64,000 nucleotides of DNA. Source: Gammaproteobacteria bacterium. GTDB taxonomy: Bacteria; Pseudomonadota; Gammaproteobacteria; JACKNK01. The notes under the pieces were generated by a model. That model was not told where the DNA came from. It was given only the letters and a program-made list of their open reading frames with translations, and made no database searches. Shown here one piece after another: positions 45,874 through 54,792 of this stretch. A program made the position numbers and the translations under genes. Location of the stretch: assembly GCA_024234895.1 (NCBI GenBank), contig JACKNJ010000004.1, forward strand, positions 186,001 to 250,000, read 5' to 3'. How positions within the stretch are numbered: the first letter of the stretch is position 1; each line of letters opens with the position of its first letter.

Positions 45874-45896
45874 GTGGGAGCGGGCTTGCCCGCGAA
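45874..45896. repeat. Single REP-like element, family C
   Basis: GTGGGAGCGGGCTTGCCCGC with trailing GAA lies between rbfA and truB, inside the operon, where a hairpin of GCGGGC-TT-GCCCGC could affect relative expression. The phrase is the same type as the well-known Pseudomonas REP. Confidence 0.65.
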
Positions 45897-45955
45897 TGGC
45901 CACCAGGCAGGGTTCCGGCGTCCCGTGACGACAGCACCCGCGCGGCTATCGCACC

Positions 45956-46321
45956 CTAGTCGTCTTCGTGGCGATCGGAGGCAATGGCCTGATCGATCAG
46001 GCGATCCATGCGGGCGCCCTCCTCGACCGACTCGTCGTAGTGGAAGTGCAGTTCCGGAATCATGCGGACACTCAGACGCCTGCCGATCTCGCGGCGCAGG
46101 AAACCGGCGGACGAACGCAGCGCCTTGATGCTCTCCTGGCGTTTGCCGTCGAGCATCTCGGTGACGAACACCTTGGCGTGCGACAGGTCGCGACTGATCT
46201 CGACCGCGGTCACCGTGACCAGGCCGAGACGCGGGTCTTTCAGTTCGTCGCGGATCAGCTCGGCGAGCTCACGCTGGAGCTGCTCGCCGAGCCGTTCGGT
46301 GCGGGAAAATTCCTTCGGCAT
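45956..46321 (-). CDS. rbfA: Ribosome-binding factor A
   Basis: RbfA helps mature the 30S subunit by binding the 5' end region of 16S rRNA. The 121-residue product has the KH-like core with RTERLGEQLQRELAELIRDE and LKDPRLGLVTVTAVEISRDL, and MIPELHFHYDESVEEGARMD near the end. It lies 12 bases after infB, in the usual infB-rbfA-truB order. Confidence 0.96.
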   Translation of the reverse strand: MPKEFSRTERLGEQLQRELAELIRDELKDPRLGLVTVTAVEISRDLSHAKVFVTEMLDGKRQESIKALRSSAGFLRREIGRRLSVRMIPELHFHYDESVEEGARMDRLIDQAIASDRHEDD

Positions 46322-46333
46322 CGCAATCGCCCC

Positions 46334-48886
46334 TTACAGGGTGCGCTGGACCTCGACCCGCTCGAAGCATTCGATCTGGTCGCCCGCCTTGACGTCGTTG
46401 TAGTTCTTCACGCCGATACCGCATTCGGTGCCGGCGCGGACCTCGTTGACGTCATCCTTGAAGCGGCGCAGCGAATCGAGTTCGCCCTGGAAGATGACCA
46501 CGTTGTTGCGCAGCACGCGGATCGGGTTGCTGCGCTTGACCACGCCGTCGACGATCAGACAGCCGGCGATGGCGCCGAGCTTGGAGGAACGGAACACGTC
46601 GCGGACCTCGGCCAGACCGATGAATTCCTCGCGGACCTCGGAACCCAGCATGCCGGTCATCGCGTCGCGCACGTCATTGATGACATCGTAGATGACGCTG
46701 TAGTAGCGCACGTCCAGACCGGATTCCTGGATCAGGCGGCGCGACGAGGCATCGGCACGCACGTTGAACGCGAACAGCACGGCCTCGGAGGCCAACGCCA
46801 GGTTGACGTCGGATTCGCTGATGCCGCCCACCGCACCGGCCACGACCTTGACGCGCACGTCGTCGGTGGAGAGCTTTTCGAGCGAGTCGCGCAGCGCCTC
46901 GACCGAGCCCTGCACGTCGGCCTTGATCATGATGTTGAAGGTCTTGATCTCTTCCTCGCCCATGCGCTCGAACATGTTTTCGAGCTTGGAGGCCTGCTGC
47001 GCGGCCAGCTTGATGTCGCGGAACTTGCCCTCGCGGAACAGCGCGATTTCGCGCGCCTTGCGCTCATCGGGCACGACCAGCATATCCTCGCCCGCGCCCG
47101 GCGTGCCGGACAGGCCGAGGATCTCGACCGGGATCGACGGGCCCGCCTTGTCCGTGGGCTTGCCGGTCTCGTCGAACATGGCGCGCACGCGGCCGTATTC
47201 CTTGCCGGCCAGGACGATGTCGCCCTTCTTCAGCTCGCCTTCCTGGATCAGTACGGAGGCGACCGGACCGCGGCCCTTGTCGAGGCGCGATTCGATGACC
47301 ACACCCTTCGCCGGCCCCTTGGCGATGGCCTTGAGCTCGAGCACCTCGGCCTGGATGGACAGCGCGTCCAGCAGGCTGTCGATGCCCTCGCCGGTCTTCG
47401 CCGAGACCTTGACGAACTGCGTGTCGCCACCCCACTCCTCGGGCAGCACGTTCTTCTGCGCGAGCTCGCTGGTGACCCGCTCCGGGTCGGCGGAGGATTT
47501 GTCGATCTTGTTGATCGCGACCACGATCGGCACGCCGGCTGCGCGGGCGTGCTGGATCGCTTCCTCGGTCTGCGGCATCACGCCGTCATCGGCGGCAACC
47601 ACGAGCACGACGATGTCGGTGGCCTTGGCGCCACGGGCACGCATCGCGGTGAACGCGGCGTGGCCCGGGGTGTCGAGGAAGGAGACGACGCCGCGACTGG
47701 TTTCGACGTGATAGGCACCGATGTGCTGGGTGATGCCACCCGCCTCGCCAGCGGTGACGCGGGTCTTGCGGATGTAGTCGAGCAGCGAGGTCTTGCCGTG
47801 GTCGACGTGGCCCATGATGGTCACCACCGGCGGACGCGGCTCCGGCTCACCGATCGTCTCGCGATCGAGCAGGGTGTCCTCGAGTTCGGTGGCGGACAGC
47901 AATTTCGGGGTATGACCCATCTCCTCGACCACCAGGGTCGCGGTGTCCTGATCGAGCACCTGGTTGATGGTCGCCATCGCGCCCATTCCCATCAGGGTCC
48001 TAATCACTTCGGTGGCCTTGACGGCCATTTTCGCGGCCAGTTCGGCGACCGTGATGGTCTCGGGGATCGCGACCTCACGCACCACCGGCGCGGTCGGCGC
48101 CTGGAACGCGTGTTTGGTCTCGCCCACGGTGACGTTGCGCTGGCGTGCCTTGCCGCCCTTCTTGGGACGACGACCGCTCTTGCCCGGCGCGACGTGCAGA
48201 CGCTCGTCGTTGCCTTCGCGCTCGTCGCGACGGCCCACACCGGCACCACCGCCGCCACCCTTCTTGACCGGACGCTTGTCAGCGACCGGTTTGGCCGCCT
48301 CGGTGCGCTTGACCGGCTCGTTGCGCTTGGCCTCGACGGCGGCCAGATCCGCCTGCCGACGCGCCTCTTCGATCGCGGCGATGCGGGCAGCCTCTTCCTC
48401 GGCCTTCTGGCGGGCGGCTTCCTCTTCGGCCTTCCGGCGCTCAGCCTCCTCGGTCGCGCGCTTGGCCTCGTCGGCCTCACGACGCTTCGCCTCCTCGGCC
48501 TCGGCGAGCTTGCGCGCCTCGTCCTCGGCGGCGCGCTGCGCTTCGAGTTCCTCGCGCTGCTTGTCCTCGACGACGCTGCGCTTGATGTACGTCTTCTTCT
48601 TGCGGACTTCGACGTTGACGGTCTTGGCGCGCCCGGCGCCGCCACCGACCTTCAAGGTCTCGACGGACTTGCGCTTCAGCGTGACCTTCTTCGGTTCGCC
48701 GACGCCCAGCTTGTCGGAACGCCCGTGGGATTCGCGCAGGAAGGTCAGCAGTCTGATCTTCTCGTCGCCGCTGATCGTGTCATCCGCGCCTTTCGCGCTC
48801 AGCCCGGCCTCGACCAATTGCCCGAGCAGTTTGTCGACCGGAATGCCGACCGTCTCGGCGAGCTGTTTAACCGTTGTATCTGCCAT
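46334..48886 (-). CDS. infB: Translation initiation factor IF-2
   Basis: IF-2 is the GTPase that brings initiator tRNA to the 30S subunit. The 850-residue product begins MADTTVKQLAETVGIPVDK (IF2 N domain), has a long charged linker of Glu/Ala/Lys/Arg, and the G domain with GHVDHGKTSLLDYIR, DTPGHAAFT and NKIDKS. C-terminal domains follow. ATG 48886 is preceded by AAAGGGG; an in-frame codon at 48979 is upstream but less likely. It is in the nusA-infB-rbfA-truB unit. Confidence 0.97.
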   Translation of the reverse strand: MADTTVKQLAETVGIPVDKLLGQLVEAGLSAKGADDTISGDEKIRLLTFLRESHGRSDKLGVGEPKKVTLKRKSVETLKVGGGAGRAKTVNVEVRKKKTYIKRSVVEDKQREELEAQRAAEDEARKLAEAEEAKRREADEAKRATEEAERRKAEEEAARQKAEEEAARIAAIEEARRQADLAAVEAKRNEPVKRTEAAKPVADKRPVKKGGGGGAGVGRRDEREGNDERLHVAPGKSGRRPKKGGKARQRNVTVGETKHAFQAPTAPVVREVAIPETITVAELAAKMAVKATEVIRTLMGMGAMATINQVLDQDTATLVVEEMGHTPKLLSATELEDTLLDRETIGEPEPRPPVVTIMGHVDHGKTSLLDYIRKTRVTAGEAGGITQHIGAYHVETSRGVVSFLDTPGHAAFTAMRARGAKATDIVVLVVAADDGVMPQTEEAIQHARAAGVPIVVAINKIDKSSADPERVTSELAQKNVLPEEWGGDTQFVKVSAKTGEGIDSLLDALSIQAEVLELKAIAKGPAKGVVIESRLDKGRGPVASVLIQEGELKKGDIVLAGKEYGRVRAMFDETGKPTDKAGPSIPVEILGLSGTPGAGEDMLVVPDERKAREIALFREGKFRDIKLAAQQASKLENMFERMGEEEIKTFNIMIKADVQGSVEALRDSLEKLSTDDVRVKVVAGAVGGISESDVNLALASEAVLFAFNVRADASSRRLIQESGLDVRYYSVIYDVINDVRDAMTGMLGSEVREEFIGLAEVRDVFRSSKLGAIAGCLIVDGVVKRSNPIRVLRNNVVIFQGELDSLRRFKDDVNEVRAGTECGIGVKNYNDVKAGDQIECFERVEVQRTL

Positions 48887-48957
48887 GGCTGTTCCCCTTT
48901 GCGTGGCGCCAGTGTGTGCCGTGTGTGCCGTGTACGAAGCGAACCAGACGCTGTCGG

Positions 48958-50463
48958 TTACTCGGCATCCTCGAACCACGGCGCGCGCGCGGTCATGATC
49001 AGCTGTGCTGCACGTGCTTCATCCATGCCCTCGATGTCCAGCAGGTCATCGGTGGCCTGCTCGGCGAGGTCTTCCATGCTGACCACGCCACGGCTGGCCA
49101 GCACATAGGCCAGTTCGCGGGTCATGCCGTCCATGTTGAGCAGGTCATCGGCGGGCTCGGAGCTCAGCTCTTCCTCGGCGGCGATGGCCTTGGTGAGCAG
49201 CGCGTCGCGGGCACGGTTGCGCAGCTCCTCGACGATCTCCTCGTCGAATTCCTCGATGCCGAGCAGTTCCTCGGTCGGCACGTAGGCAACTTCTTCCAGC
49301 GTCGTGAAGCCTTCCTGAACCAGGATGGCCGCGACCTCTTCGTCGACATCCAGCTGATCCATGAACAGCTGCTGGAGTTTCTGGCCTTCGGCCTCGGACT
49401 TGGCTTCGGCGTCGGCCTCGGACATGACGTTCAGTTCCCAGCCGGTCAGCTGGCTGGCGAGACGCACATTCTGGCCACCGCGACCGATGGCCTGGGAGAG
49501 CTTGTCCTCGGCGACCGCGATGTCCATGGACTGGGTCTCCTCGTCCATGACGATGGACTGGACCTCGGCCGGCGACATCGCGTTGATCACGAACTGGGCG
49601 GGGTTCTCATCCCAGGGAATGATGTCGACGCGTTCGCCGGACAGCTCGTTGGAGACGGCCTGCACGCGCGAACCGCGCATGCCGACGCAGGCACCCACCG
49701 GATCGATGCGCGGGTCGTTGGACTTGACCGCGATCTTGGCGCGCGAGCCCGGGTCGCGGGCTGCGGCGAGGATCTCGATGAGGCCGTGGCTGACCTCGGG
49801 CACCTCGATCTTGAACAGCTCCATGATCAGGCGCGGCGCGGTGCGACTGACGAACAGCTGCGGGCCACGCACGTCTTCATTGATCTCGTAGAGCAGGCCG
49901 CGGATACGGTCGCCGCTGCGGATCGATTCGCGCGGGATGGTCTTATCGCGCGGGATCATCGCCTCGGCGTTGCTGCCCAGGTCGATGTAGATGTTGCCGC
50001 GCTCGACGCGCTTGACGATGCCGGTGACCAGCTCGTTCTCGCGGCCCTCGTAGGCCTCGACCACGCGCTTGCGCTCGGCCTCGCGCACCTTCTGCACGAT
50101 GACCTGCTTGGCGGTCTGGGCGGCGATGCGACCACCGAAGGAGACGTTCTCCATCGGTTCTTCGATCCAGTCGCCGAGTTCGTGCTTGGGATTCTGCGCC
50201 TTGGCGTCCTCGACGCGGATCATGTGGTCGGCGATGAACTCCTCGAGTTCCTCGTCGTTCTCGTCGACGACCTGCCAGCGGCGGAAGGTCTCGTGATCAC
50301 CGGTCTTGCGGTCGATCGCGACGCGCACCTCGATGTCACCCAGGCTGCGCTTCTTGGCAGCGGTGGCGAGGGCCGCTTCGATGGCCTCGAAGATGATCTC
50401 TTTCTCGACGCCCTTCTCGTTGGAGACAGCCTCGACGACCAAAAGAATCTCTTTATTGTTCAC
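48958..50463 (-). CDS. nusA: Transcription termination/antitermination protein NusA
   Basis: NusA binds RNA polymerase and controls pausing, termination and antitermination. The 501-residue protein has an N-terminal domain (MNNKEILLVVEAVSNEKGV), S1 (KRVERGNIYIDLGSNAEAMIP), KH domains (GACVGMRGSRVQAVSNELSGE) and two C-terminal acidic repeats with LLGIEEFDEEIVEELRNRAR and LLDIEGMDEARAAQLI. Length and repeats are those of the E. coli protein. It precedes infB with a gap of about 70 bases. Confidence 0.97.
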   Translation of the reverse strand: MNNKEILLVVEAVSNEKGVEKEIIFEAIEAALATAAKKRSLGDIEVRVAIDRKTGDHETFRRWQVVDENDEELEEFIADHMIRVEDAKAQNPKHELGDWIEEPMENVSFGGRIAAQTAKQVIVQKVREAERKRVVEAYEGRENELVTGIVKRVERGNIYIDLGSNAEAMIPRDKTIPRESIRSGDRIRGLLYEINEDVRGPQLFVSRTAPRLIMELFKIEVPEVSHGLIEILAAARDPGSRAKIAVKSNDPRIDPVGACVGMRGSRVQAVSNELSGERVDIIPWDENPAQFVINAMSPAEVQSIVMDEETQSMDIAVAEDKLSQAIGRGGQNVRLASQLTGWELNVMSEADAEAKSEAEGQKLQQLFMDQLDVDEEVAAILVQEGFTTLEEVAYVPTEELLGIEEFDEEIVEELRNRARDALLTKAIAAEEELSSEPADDLLNMDGMTRELAYVLASRGVVSMEDLAEQATDDLLDIEGMDEARAAQLIMTARAPWFEDAE

Positions 50464-50480
50464 TTCCCACTTCCCCCGAT

Positions 50481-50966
50481 TTACTCGTCGCTGTCCGCGC
50501 CACCCGACAGGGCGGCATCGAAATCAGGAACCAGCCTGGCCTTGGTAATTGCCGTGAACGGAATCTCGAATTCGGCGCCGTCGACCTCGACGACCACCTT
50601 CGTTTCCTGCACGCGCTTCAACTCGCCCCGGAACTTGCGGCGACCGTCGATGGCCACGCTGGTGGTCACACGCACGGTCTCGCCGACGTACGGCGGATAC
50701 TGTTCCGGCTTGAACAACGGACGGTCCATCCCCGGCGATGAAACCTCCAGGGTGTACTTGCCCGGCACCACATCCTCGACATCCAGAACGCCGCTGACCT
50801 GATGGCTGACACGCTCGCAATCATCGATCATCACCCCGCCGGGTTTATCGATGTACAGGCGCAGCAATCCGCCATGCACGTGGGGCCGGTACTCGATGCC
50901 GAGCAACTCGCAGCCCATCGCGCGTACCGACGGCTCCAGCAGCTGGTCAAGATCGATCGCCAACAC
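50481..50966 (-). CDS. rimP: Ribosome maturation factor RimP
   Basis: RimP assists 30S assembly. The 161-residue product has LLEPSVRAMGCELLGIEYRP, LRLYIDKPGGVMIDDCERVS and YTLEVSSPGMDRPLF. I chose GTG 50966, giving VLAIDLDQLLEP, because longer starts would extend through a terminator hairpin. The neighbouring nusA starts 17 bases after its stop. The unit rimP-nusA-infB follows initiator tRNA as in E. coli metY. Confidence 0.93.
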   Translation of the reverse strand: MLAIDLDQLLEPSVRAMGCELLGIEYRPHVHGGLLRLYIDKPGGVMIDDCERVSHQVSGVLDVEDVVPGKYTLEVSSPGMDRPLFKPEQYPPYVGETVRVTTSVAIDGRRKFRGELKRVQETKVVVEVDGAEFEIPFTAITKARLVPDFDAALSGGADSDE

Positions 50967-51009
50967 CGAACTCCGATGTCCTGGCCCATCCGGGTCGCCC
51001 CGAACAGGC

Positions 51010-51034
51010 AAAAAAAAACGGGCTCTCGGCCCGT
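51010..51034 (-). terminator. Rho-independent terminator between tRNA-fMet and rimP (distal)
   Basis: On the minus strand ACGGGC and GCCCGT form a six-base stem with a TCTCG-type loop, followed by nine T. It is the second of two terminators after the tRNA. Confidence 0.85.
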
Positions 51035-51070
51035 ACCCCCTTGCCTTCCGCAATGCCGGGGCAAGGAATG

Positions 51071-51093
51071 AAAAAGCCCCGACACGCGGGGCT
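51071..51093 (-). terminator. Rho-independent terminator between tRNA-fMet and rimP (proximal)
   Basis: On the minus strand AGCCCCG and CGGGGCT form a seven-base stem with a five-base loop, followed by five T. It starts 15 bases after the tRNA 3' end. Two tandem terminators suggest that transcription into rimP is controlled by readthrough. Confidence 0.85.
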
Positions 51094-51107
51094 CTTTCTA
51101 TGAATAG

Positions 51108-51184
<77 letters not shown>

Positions 51185-51273
51185 TCCGATGAGCGGGGCG
51201 GACTATACGTAGCCGCCCCACCCTTTGCAACCTAAGTTGCAACCGAACGAACAGTGTTCGGTGACAAAGTCCC

Positions 51274-51627
51274 TTACATCATTCCCGCCTGCATCGGGTC
51301 CTGTTCCGGAGCGACAATCGCGCCGCCATTCCGGGCCCAATCCATGATCCCGCCACGCAGGTTGTAAACGTTCTGGAAGCCCCGCGCCTGAAAGAAGGCG
51401 GTGGCCTGACCGGAACGCGCACCCGTCCGGCAATAGAAGATCACCGGCTTGTCACGTTCGATGCTATCCATCTGGTACGGCAGGTGGTTGAGCGGCAAAA
51501 ACTCACCCTGCGGAATGATTCCGCGCGCAACTTCCATTGGCGTGCGCACGTCTATAAGGCGAAATGCCTTGCCTTCATCAGACCACTGGGAGAGTGTCGC
51601 CGCGTCGATTTCGTTGATTCCGAACAC
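51274..51627 (-). CDS. Rhodanese-like domain protein
   Basis: The 117-residue product is a single rhodanese domain with the active-site loop YCRTGARSG (catalytic Cys), IDVRTPMEVARGIIPQG and NLRGGIMDWARNGG. Such proteins move sulfane sulfur. I chose GTG 51627 (GAGG upstream) rather than TTG 51675, which adds a low-complexity leader. It lies between tRNA-fMet and bepA, divergent from bepA. In a sulfur-oxidising organism it might take part in sulfur transfer, but this is only an inference. Confidence 0.85.
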   Translation of the reverse strand: MFGINEIDAATLSQWSDEGKAFRLIDVRTPMEVARGIIPQGEFLPLNHLPYQMDSIERDKPVIFYCRTGARSGQATAFFQARGFQNVYNLRGGIMDWARNGGAIVAPEQDPMQAGMM

Positions 51628-51740
51628 GGTCGATACCTCGGCATACGATAAGAAATTGCCGATATTCTTATACAAAACATTTATGAAGTCAATCCGTACA
51701 CAGTCCGGTCGATGAGCATTCCACGCCTAAAATACCGCCC

Positions 51741-53279
51741 ATGAAGCCCTCCCGAAGACCCTGCAAATGTTCCTGTAATCGGTCGCGAATCGGCGTCTCC
51801 CGAGGCGCGTTGCAGAGACTCACGCGGATTGGTGTGCTGGTCGCAAGCATGTGTGCTCCGGTCCTGTCGGCACAGGACTCGCCGCTGATTCTGCATCCCA
51901 TCGATCTGCCCGATATCGGCGACCCGGCTGGCGCCCTGCTTACGCCCACGGACGAACGCAACCTCGGTCGATCGCTCTTTCTGTCGCTTCGGGAATCGGG
52001 CGATCTGCTCGACGACACGCTGGTCAATGCATATATCCAGGGCCTCGGTGACCGCCTGCTCGCCAGCGCCGACAGCCTCGGTCAGCGCTATTACTTCTTC
52101 GTGGTCAACGAGGGCAGCATCAACGCCTTCGCCGCGCCCGGTGGTTACATCGGCATATTCACCGGCCTCATAGAATTTGCTGATACCGAAGACGAACTCG
52201 CCGCGGTCATGGCACACGAAATCGCGCACGTCACGCAGCGACACATGGCGCGCACCTTCGAAGCGGCCGAGCAGTTCTCGGTACCACTTGCGGTCGCGAT
52301 CCTGAGTGCCGTCCTGCTCGCGCGTGGTGCGAATTCGCAGGTCGCCGACGCCGCCCTGTTCGGCGGCCTCGCCGGCAGCGTGCAGCAAAAGATCAACTTC
52401 ACCCGCGCCAATGAACAGGAAGCGGACCGGATAGGCATCGGCATTCTCGGCAGCGCCGGCTTCGACCCTCATTACATGGGTGGCTTCTTCGCGCGCCTGG
52501 AACGCGAGAGTCGCTACTACGGCGAACAGGCCCCGGAATTTCTGCGCACCCACCCGGTCAACAGCAACCGCGTCGCCGACGCGTTGGGGCGCGCCGAGGC
52601 CTGGGGAAAGCCGAAAAACCCGGACCCGCAGGTATTCGAGCTGATGCGCATGCGTGTGCAGGTGCTCGGCTCGAAGGATGGACGCGCCCTGCTCGCCCGC
52701 CTGCGCGACCAGAAGGGGGCCCTTGCACCGGAGCGCCGCGTCGCGATCCGCTACGGCGAGGCCCTGCTGCTCAATCAGCTGGCCCAATACGAGGAGGCGG
52801 CACGCATACTCGAATCCCTGCTCGCCGACGATGCGCTGCGCGTGCCGTATTACCTCGCCCGCGCGGAATCGTTGCTCGCCCTCGGACGCGCCGACCAGGC
52901 CCTCGCATCGCTGCGCCAGGGGATGAGCCTCTATCCGGGCGACCACACGCTCACCCTGGCACTGGCCCGCGCCAGCCTCTCCGCCAACGATGCCGAGGGC
53001 GCCTATCGCCTGCTCCAGGCCCATAACCGCGAAGGCAATGCCGATGTGGACACATGGACGCTGCTCGCGGCAGCGGCGGCCAAGAGTGGGCATCAGGTGG
53101 CCGCACACGAGGCCCAGGCGGAGAAATACCTGCTCGAAGATAATCGCGAGCTGGCGATCCAGCAGCTCAAACAGGCGCAACGCGCGGCCAGCGACGACTA
53201 CTACGCGCGCTCCCGTATCGCCACGCGCCTGCGCGAACTGGAGACGGCCGAGGAAGACGACAAGAAATCGCGCCCCTGA
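51741..53279 (+). CDS. bepA: Periplasmic M48 protease/chaperone BepA-like
   Basis: BepA proteolyses or refolds stalled outer membrane proteins such as LptD. The 512-residue protein has an N-terminal signal region (RIGVLVASMCAPVLSAQ), the M48 zinc motif VMAHEIAHVTQRH with the third ligand region ANEQEADRIGIGIL, and C-terminal TPR repeats such as ALLLNQLAQYEEAARILES. The leader before the signal peptide is longer than usual, so the start may lie further inside. It has a convergent tRNA-Lys downstream. Confidence 0.92.
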   Translation: MKPSRRPCKCSCNRSRIGVSRGALQRLTRIGVLVASMCAPVLSAQDSPLILHPIDLPDIGDPAGALLTPTDERNLGRSLFLSLRESGDLLDDTLVNAYIQGLGDRLLASADSLGQRYYFFVVNEGSINAFAAPGGYIGIFTGLIEFADTEDELAAVMAHEIAHVTQRHMARTFEAAEQFSVPLAVAILSAVLLARGANSQVADAALFGGLAGSVQQKINFTRANEQEADRIGIGILGSAGFDPHYMGGFFARLERESRYYGEQAPEFLRTHPVNSNRVADALGRAEAWGKPKNPDPQVFELMRMRVQVLGSKDGRALLARLRDQKGALAPERRVAIRYGEALLLNQLAQYEEAARILESLLADDALRVPYYLARAESLLALGRADQALASLRQGMSLYPGDHTLTLALARASLSANDAEGAYRLLQAHNREGNADVDTWTLLAAAAAKSGHQVAAHEAQAEKYLLEDNRELAIQQLKQAQRAASDDYYARSRIATRLRELETAEEDDKKSRP

Positions 53280-53286
53280 AAACGCG

Positions 53287-53312
53287 AAAGCCCGCCATGA
53301 CGGCGGGCTTCC
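53287..53312. terminator. Bidirectional terminator between bepA and tRNA-Lys
   Basis: AAGCCCGCC and GGCGGGCTT form a nine-base stem with a five-base loop. On the minus strand it is followed by TTCGCGTTTTC, fitting termination of the tRNA-Lys transcript; on the plus strand it lies eight bases after the bepA stop. Confidence 0.78.
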
Positions 53313-53319
53313 AGGGTGA

Positions 53320-53395
53320 TGGTGGGCCGTGTGCGACTCGAACGCACGACCACCTGATTAAAAGTCAGATGCTCTACCGACTGAGCTAACGGCCC
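53320..53395 (-). tRNA. tRNA-Lys (anticodon TTT)
   Basis: The 76-base gene has acceptor pairing GGGCCGT/ACGGCCC, anticodon stem-loop CTGACTTTTAATCAG with anticodon TTT, GTTCGAGTC in the T arm and an encoded CCA. It follows queC on the same strand, 25 bases after its stop, so it may ride on the tol-pal-que transcript or have its own promoter in between. Confidence 0.97.
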
Positions 53396-53420
53396 GAAAA
53401 ACGCGCGATGATACCCAAGT

Positions 53421-54116
53421 TCAACGGTCTTCGCGATAACGAGTGGGATCGGCAATCCCGGCATCAGTAAAACCCTGCGCGCGCAGGCGGCAGGAATCGC
53501 AACGTCCGCAGGCGCGGCCCTGGTCATCGGCCGCGTAACAGGAGACCGTCAGCGCGTAGTCGACGCCCAACGCGGTGCCCGCGCGGATGATGTCCGCCTT
53601 GCTCATCTCGATCAGGGGTGCGTGGATACGCAATCCACCCTGCTCGACGCCGACCTTGGTGGCGAGATTGGCGAGTTTCTCGAAGGCGTCGATGAAGGCT
53701 GGCCGGCAATCGGGGTAGCCCGAGTAATCCACCGCATTGACGCCGACGAAGATGTCGCGCGCATCCAGCACTTCTGCCCAACCCAGGGCGAGCGACAGGA
53801 ACACCGTGTTGCGGGCCGGCACGTAGGTCACGGGAATGCCGTCACTGGGTGTCTCGGGCACCGCGATGCTGGAGTCCGTCAGGGCTGAACCACCAATCGC
53901 ACGCAGATCGAGTTCAATGACCTTGTGCTCGAACGCGCCGAGCGCCGCCGCGACCCGCGCCGCCGCCCGCAGTTCGGCGCTGTGCCGCTGTCCGTAGGCC
54001 AGACTCAGGGCGTAGGGCCGATATCCGGCAGCCCGGGCCTGGGCGAGCACGGTGGCCGAATCCAAGCCACCGGACAGCAACACGACGGCGCGTTTGTCGT
54101 CGACGCGATCGATCAT
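53421..54116 (-). CDS. queC: 7-cyano-7-deazaguanine synthase
   Basis: QueC makes preQ0 from 7-carboxy-7-deazaguanine in the queuosine pathway. The 231-residue protein has the PP-loop VVLLSGGLDSATVL, YGQRHSAEL, VPARNTVFLS and the zinc site CGRCDSCRLR with a Cys upstream (SCYAADDQ). ATG 54116 overlaps the queE stop (ATGA); longer in-frame starts run into queE. It ends just before tRNA-Lys. Confidence 0.96.
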   Translation of the reverse strand: MIDRVDDKRAVVLLSGGLDSATVLAQARAAGYRPYALSLAYGQRHSAELRAAARVAAALGAFEHKVIELDLRAIGGSALTDSSIAVPETPSDGIPVTYVPARNTVFLSLALGWAEVLDARDIFVGVNAVDYSGYPDCRPAFIDAFEKLANLATKVGVEQGGLRIHAPLIEMSKADIIRAGTALGVDYALTVSCYAADDQGRACGRCDSCRLRAQGFTDAGIADPTRYREDR

Positions 54117-54787
54117 CGCCCGCGCTCTTCGCCCCATAGGTACTTGTGCAGCTGGATCTGGAAGCGCACCGGCAACCGGTCGGCCAAAACCCATTCCGCG
54201 AGACGTGCCGGCGCTAGGCGACCGTGCACCGGCGATACCAGGATTTCGCACTTTCCGGACAGCGCATGTTCTTTCAGACAAGCGCGCATCCAGTCGTAGT
54301 CCTCGCGATCGCTCACCACGAACTTGATCTGGTCACGCTCACCGATGTGTTCGAGATTGCGGTAGAGGTTGCGCGCGACCTCCCCGGAGCCGGGCGTCTT
54401 CAGGTCCATGACCTTGACCACCCGGCGATCCACCGCGGCCACGTCCAATGCTCCGGAGGTTTCCAGCGAAACCTCGTGACCGGCATCGCACAGGGCGGTG
54501 AGCAACGGCAGACAGGCCTTCTGGGCAAGGGGCTCACCGCCGGTCACGGTGACGTGGTGGGTCGTGAACGCGGCCACCTCACCGAGCACCTCATCCATAT
54601 CCATCCAGCGTCCGTCGCGGAATGCATATTCGGTATCGCAATAGACACAACGCAGCGGGCAACCGGTCAGACGCACGAACACGGTTGGCAAGCCGACCGT
54701 GCGCGACTCCCCCTGCAGGGAGTGAAATATCTCGGTGATCCGCAGCCGCCGCGCGGCGTCGTCACCGGCGGGCGACTTTTCCGCCAT
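54113..54787 (-). CDS. queE: 7-carboxy-7-deazaguanine synthase (radical SAM)
   Basis: QueE is a radical SAM enzyme that forms the deazapurine ring of queuosine. The 224-residue product has ITEIFHSLQGESRTVGLPTVFVR and the cluster-binding CPLRCVYCDTE (C-x3-C-x2-C), then VTGGEPLAQ. I chose ATG 54787; a TTG at 54796 overlapping the cpoB stop is also possible. The order cpoB-queE-queC is common in gammaproteobacteria. Confidence 0.95.
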   Translation of the reverse strand: MAEKSPAGDDAARRLRITEIFHSLQGESRTVGLPTVFVRLTGCPLRCVYCDTEYAFRDGRWMDMDEVLGEVAAFTTHHVTVTGGEPLAQKACLPLLTALCDAGHEVSLETSGALDVAAVDRRVVKVMDLKTPGSGEVARNLYRNLEHIGERDQIKFVVSDREDYDWMRACLKEHALSGKCEILVSPVHGRLAPARLAEWVLADRLPVRFQIQLHKYLWGEERGR

Positions 54788-54792
54788 CGGGA

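Noticed and set aside
45968..49108. A very long open frame on the plus strand opposite infB and rbfA
   Set aside because: It is an artefact of GC-rich codon bias: it reads Leu/Asp/His/Gly-rich text antisense to the clear IF-2 gene, has no ribosome site and no recognisable domain.
48874..50802. Long plus-strand frame opposite nusA and rimP
   Set aside because: It mirrors well-conserved nusA codons and has no homology features of its own.
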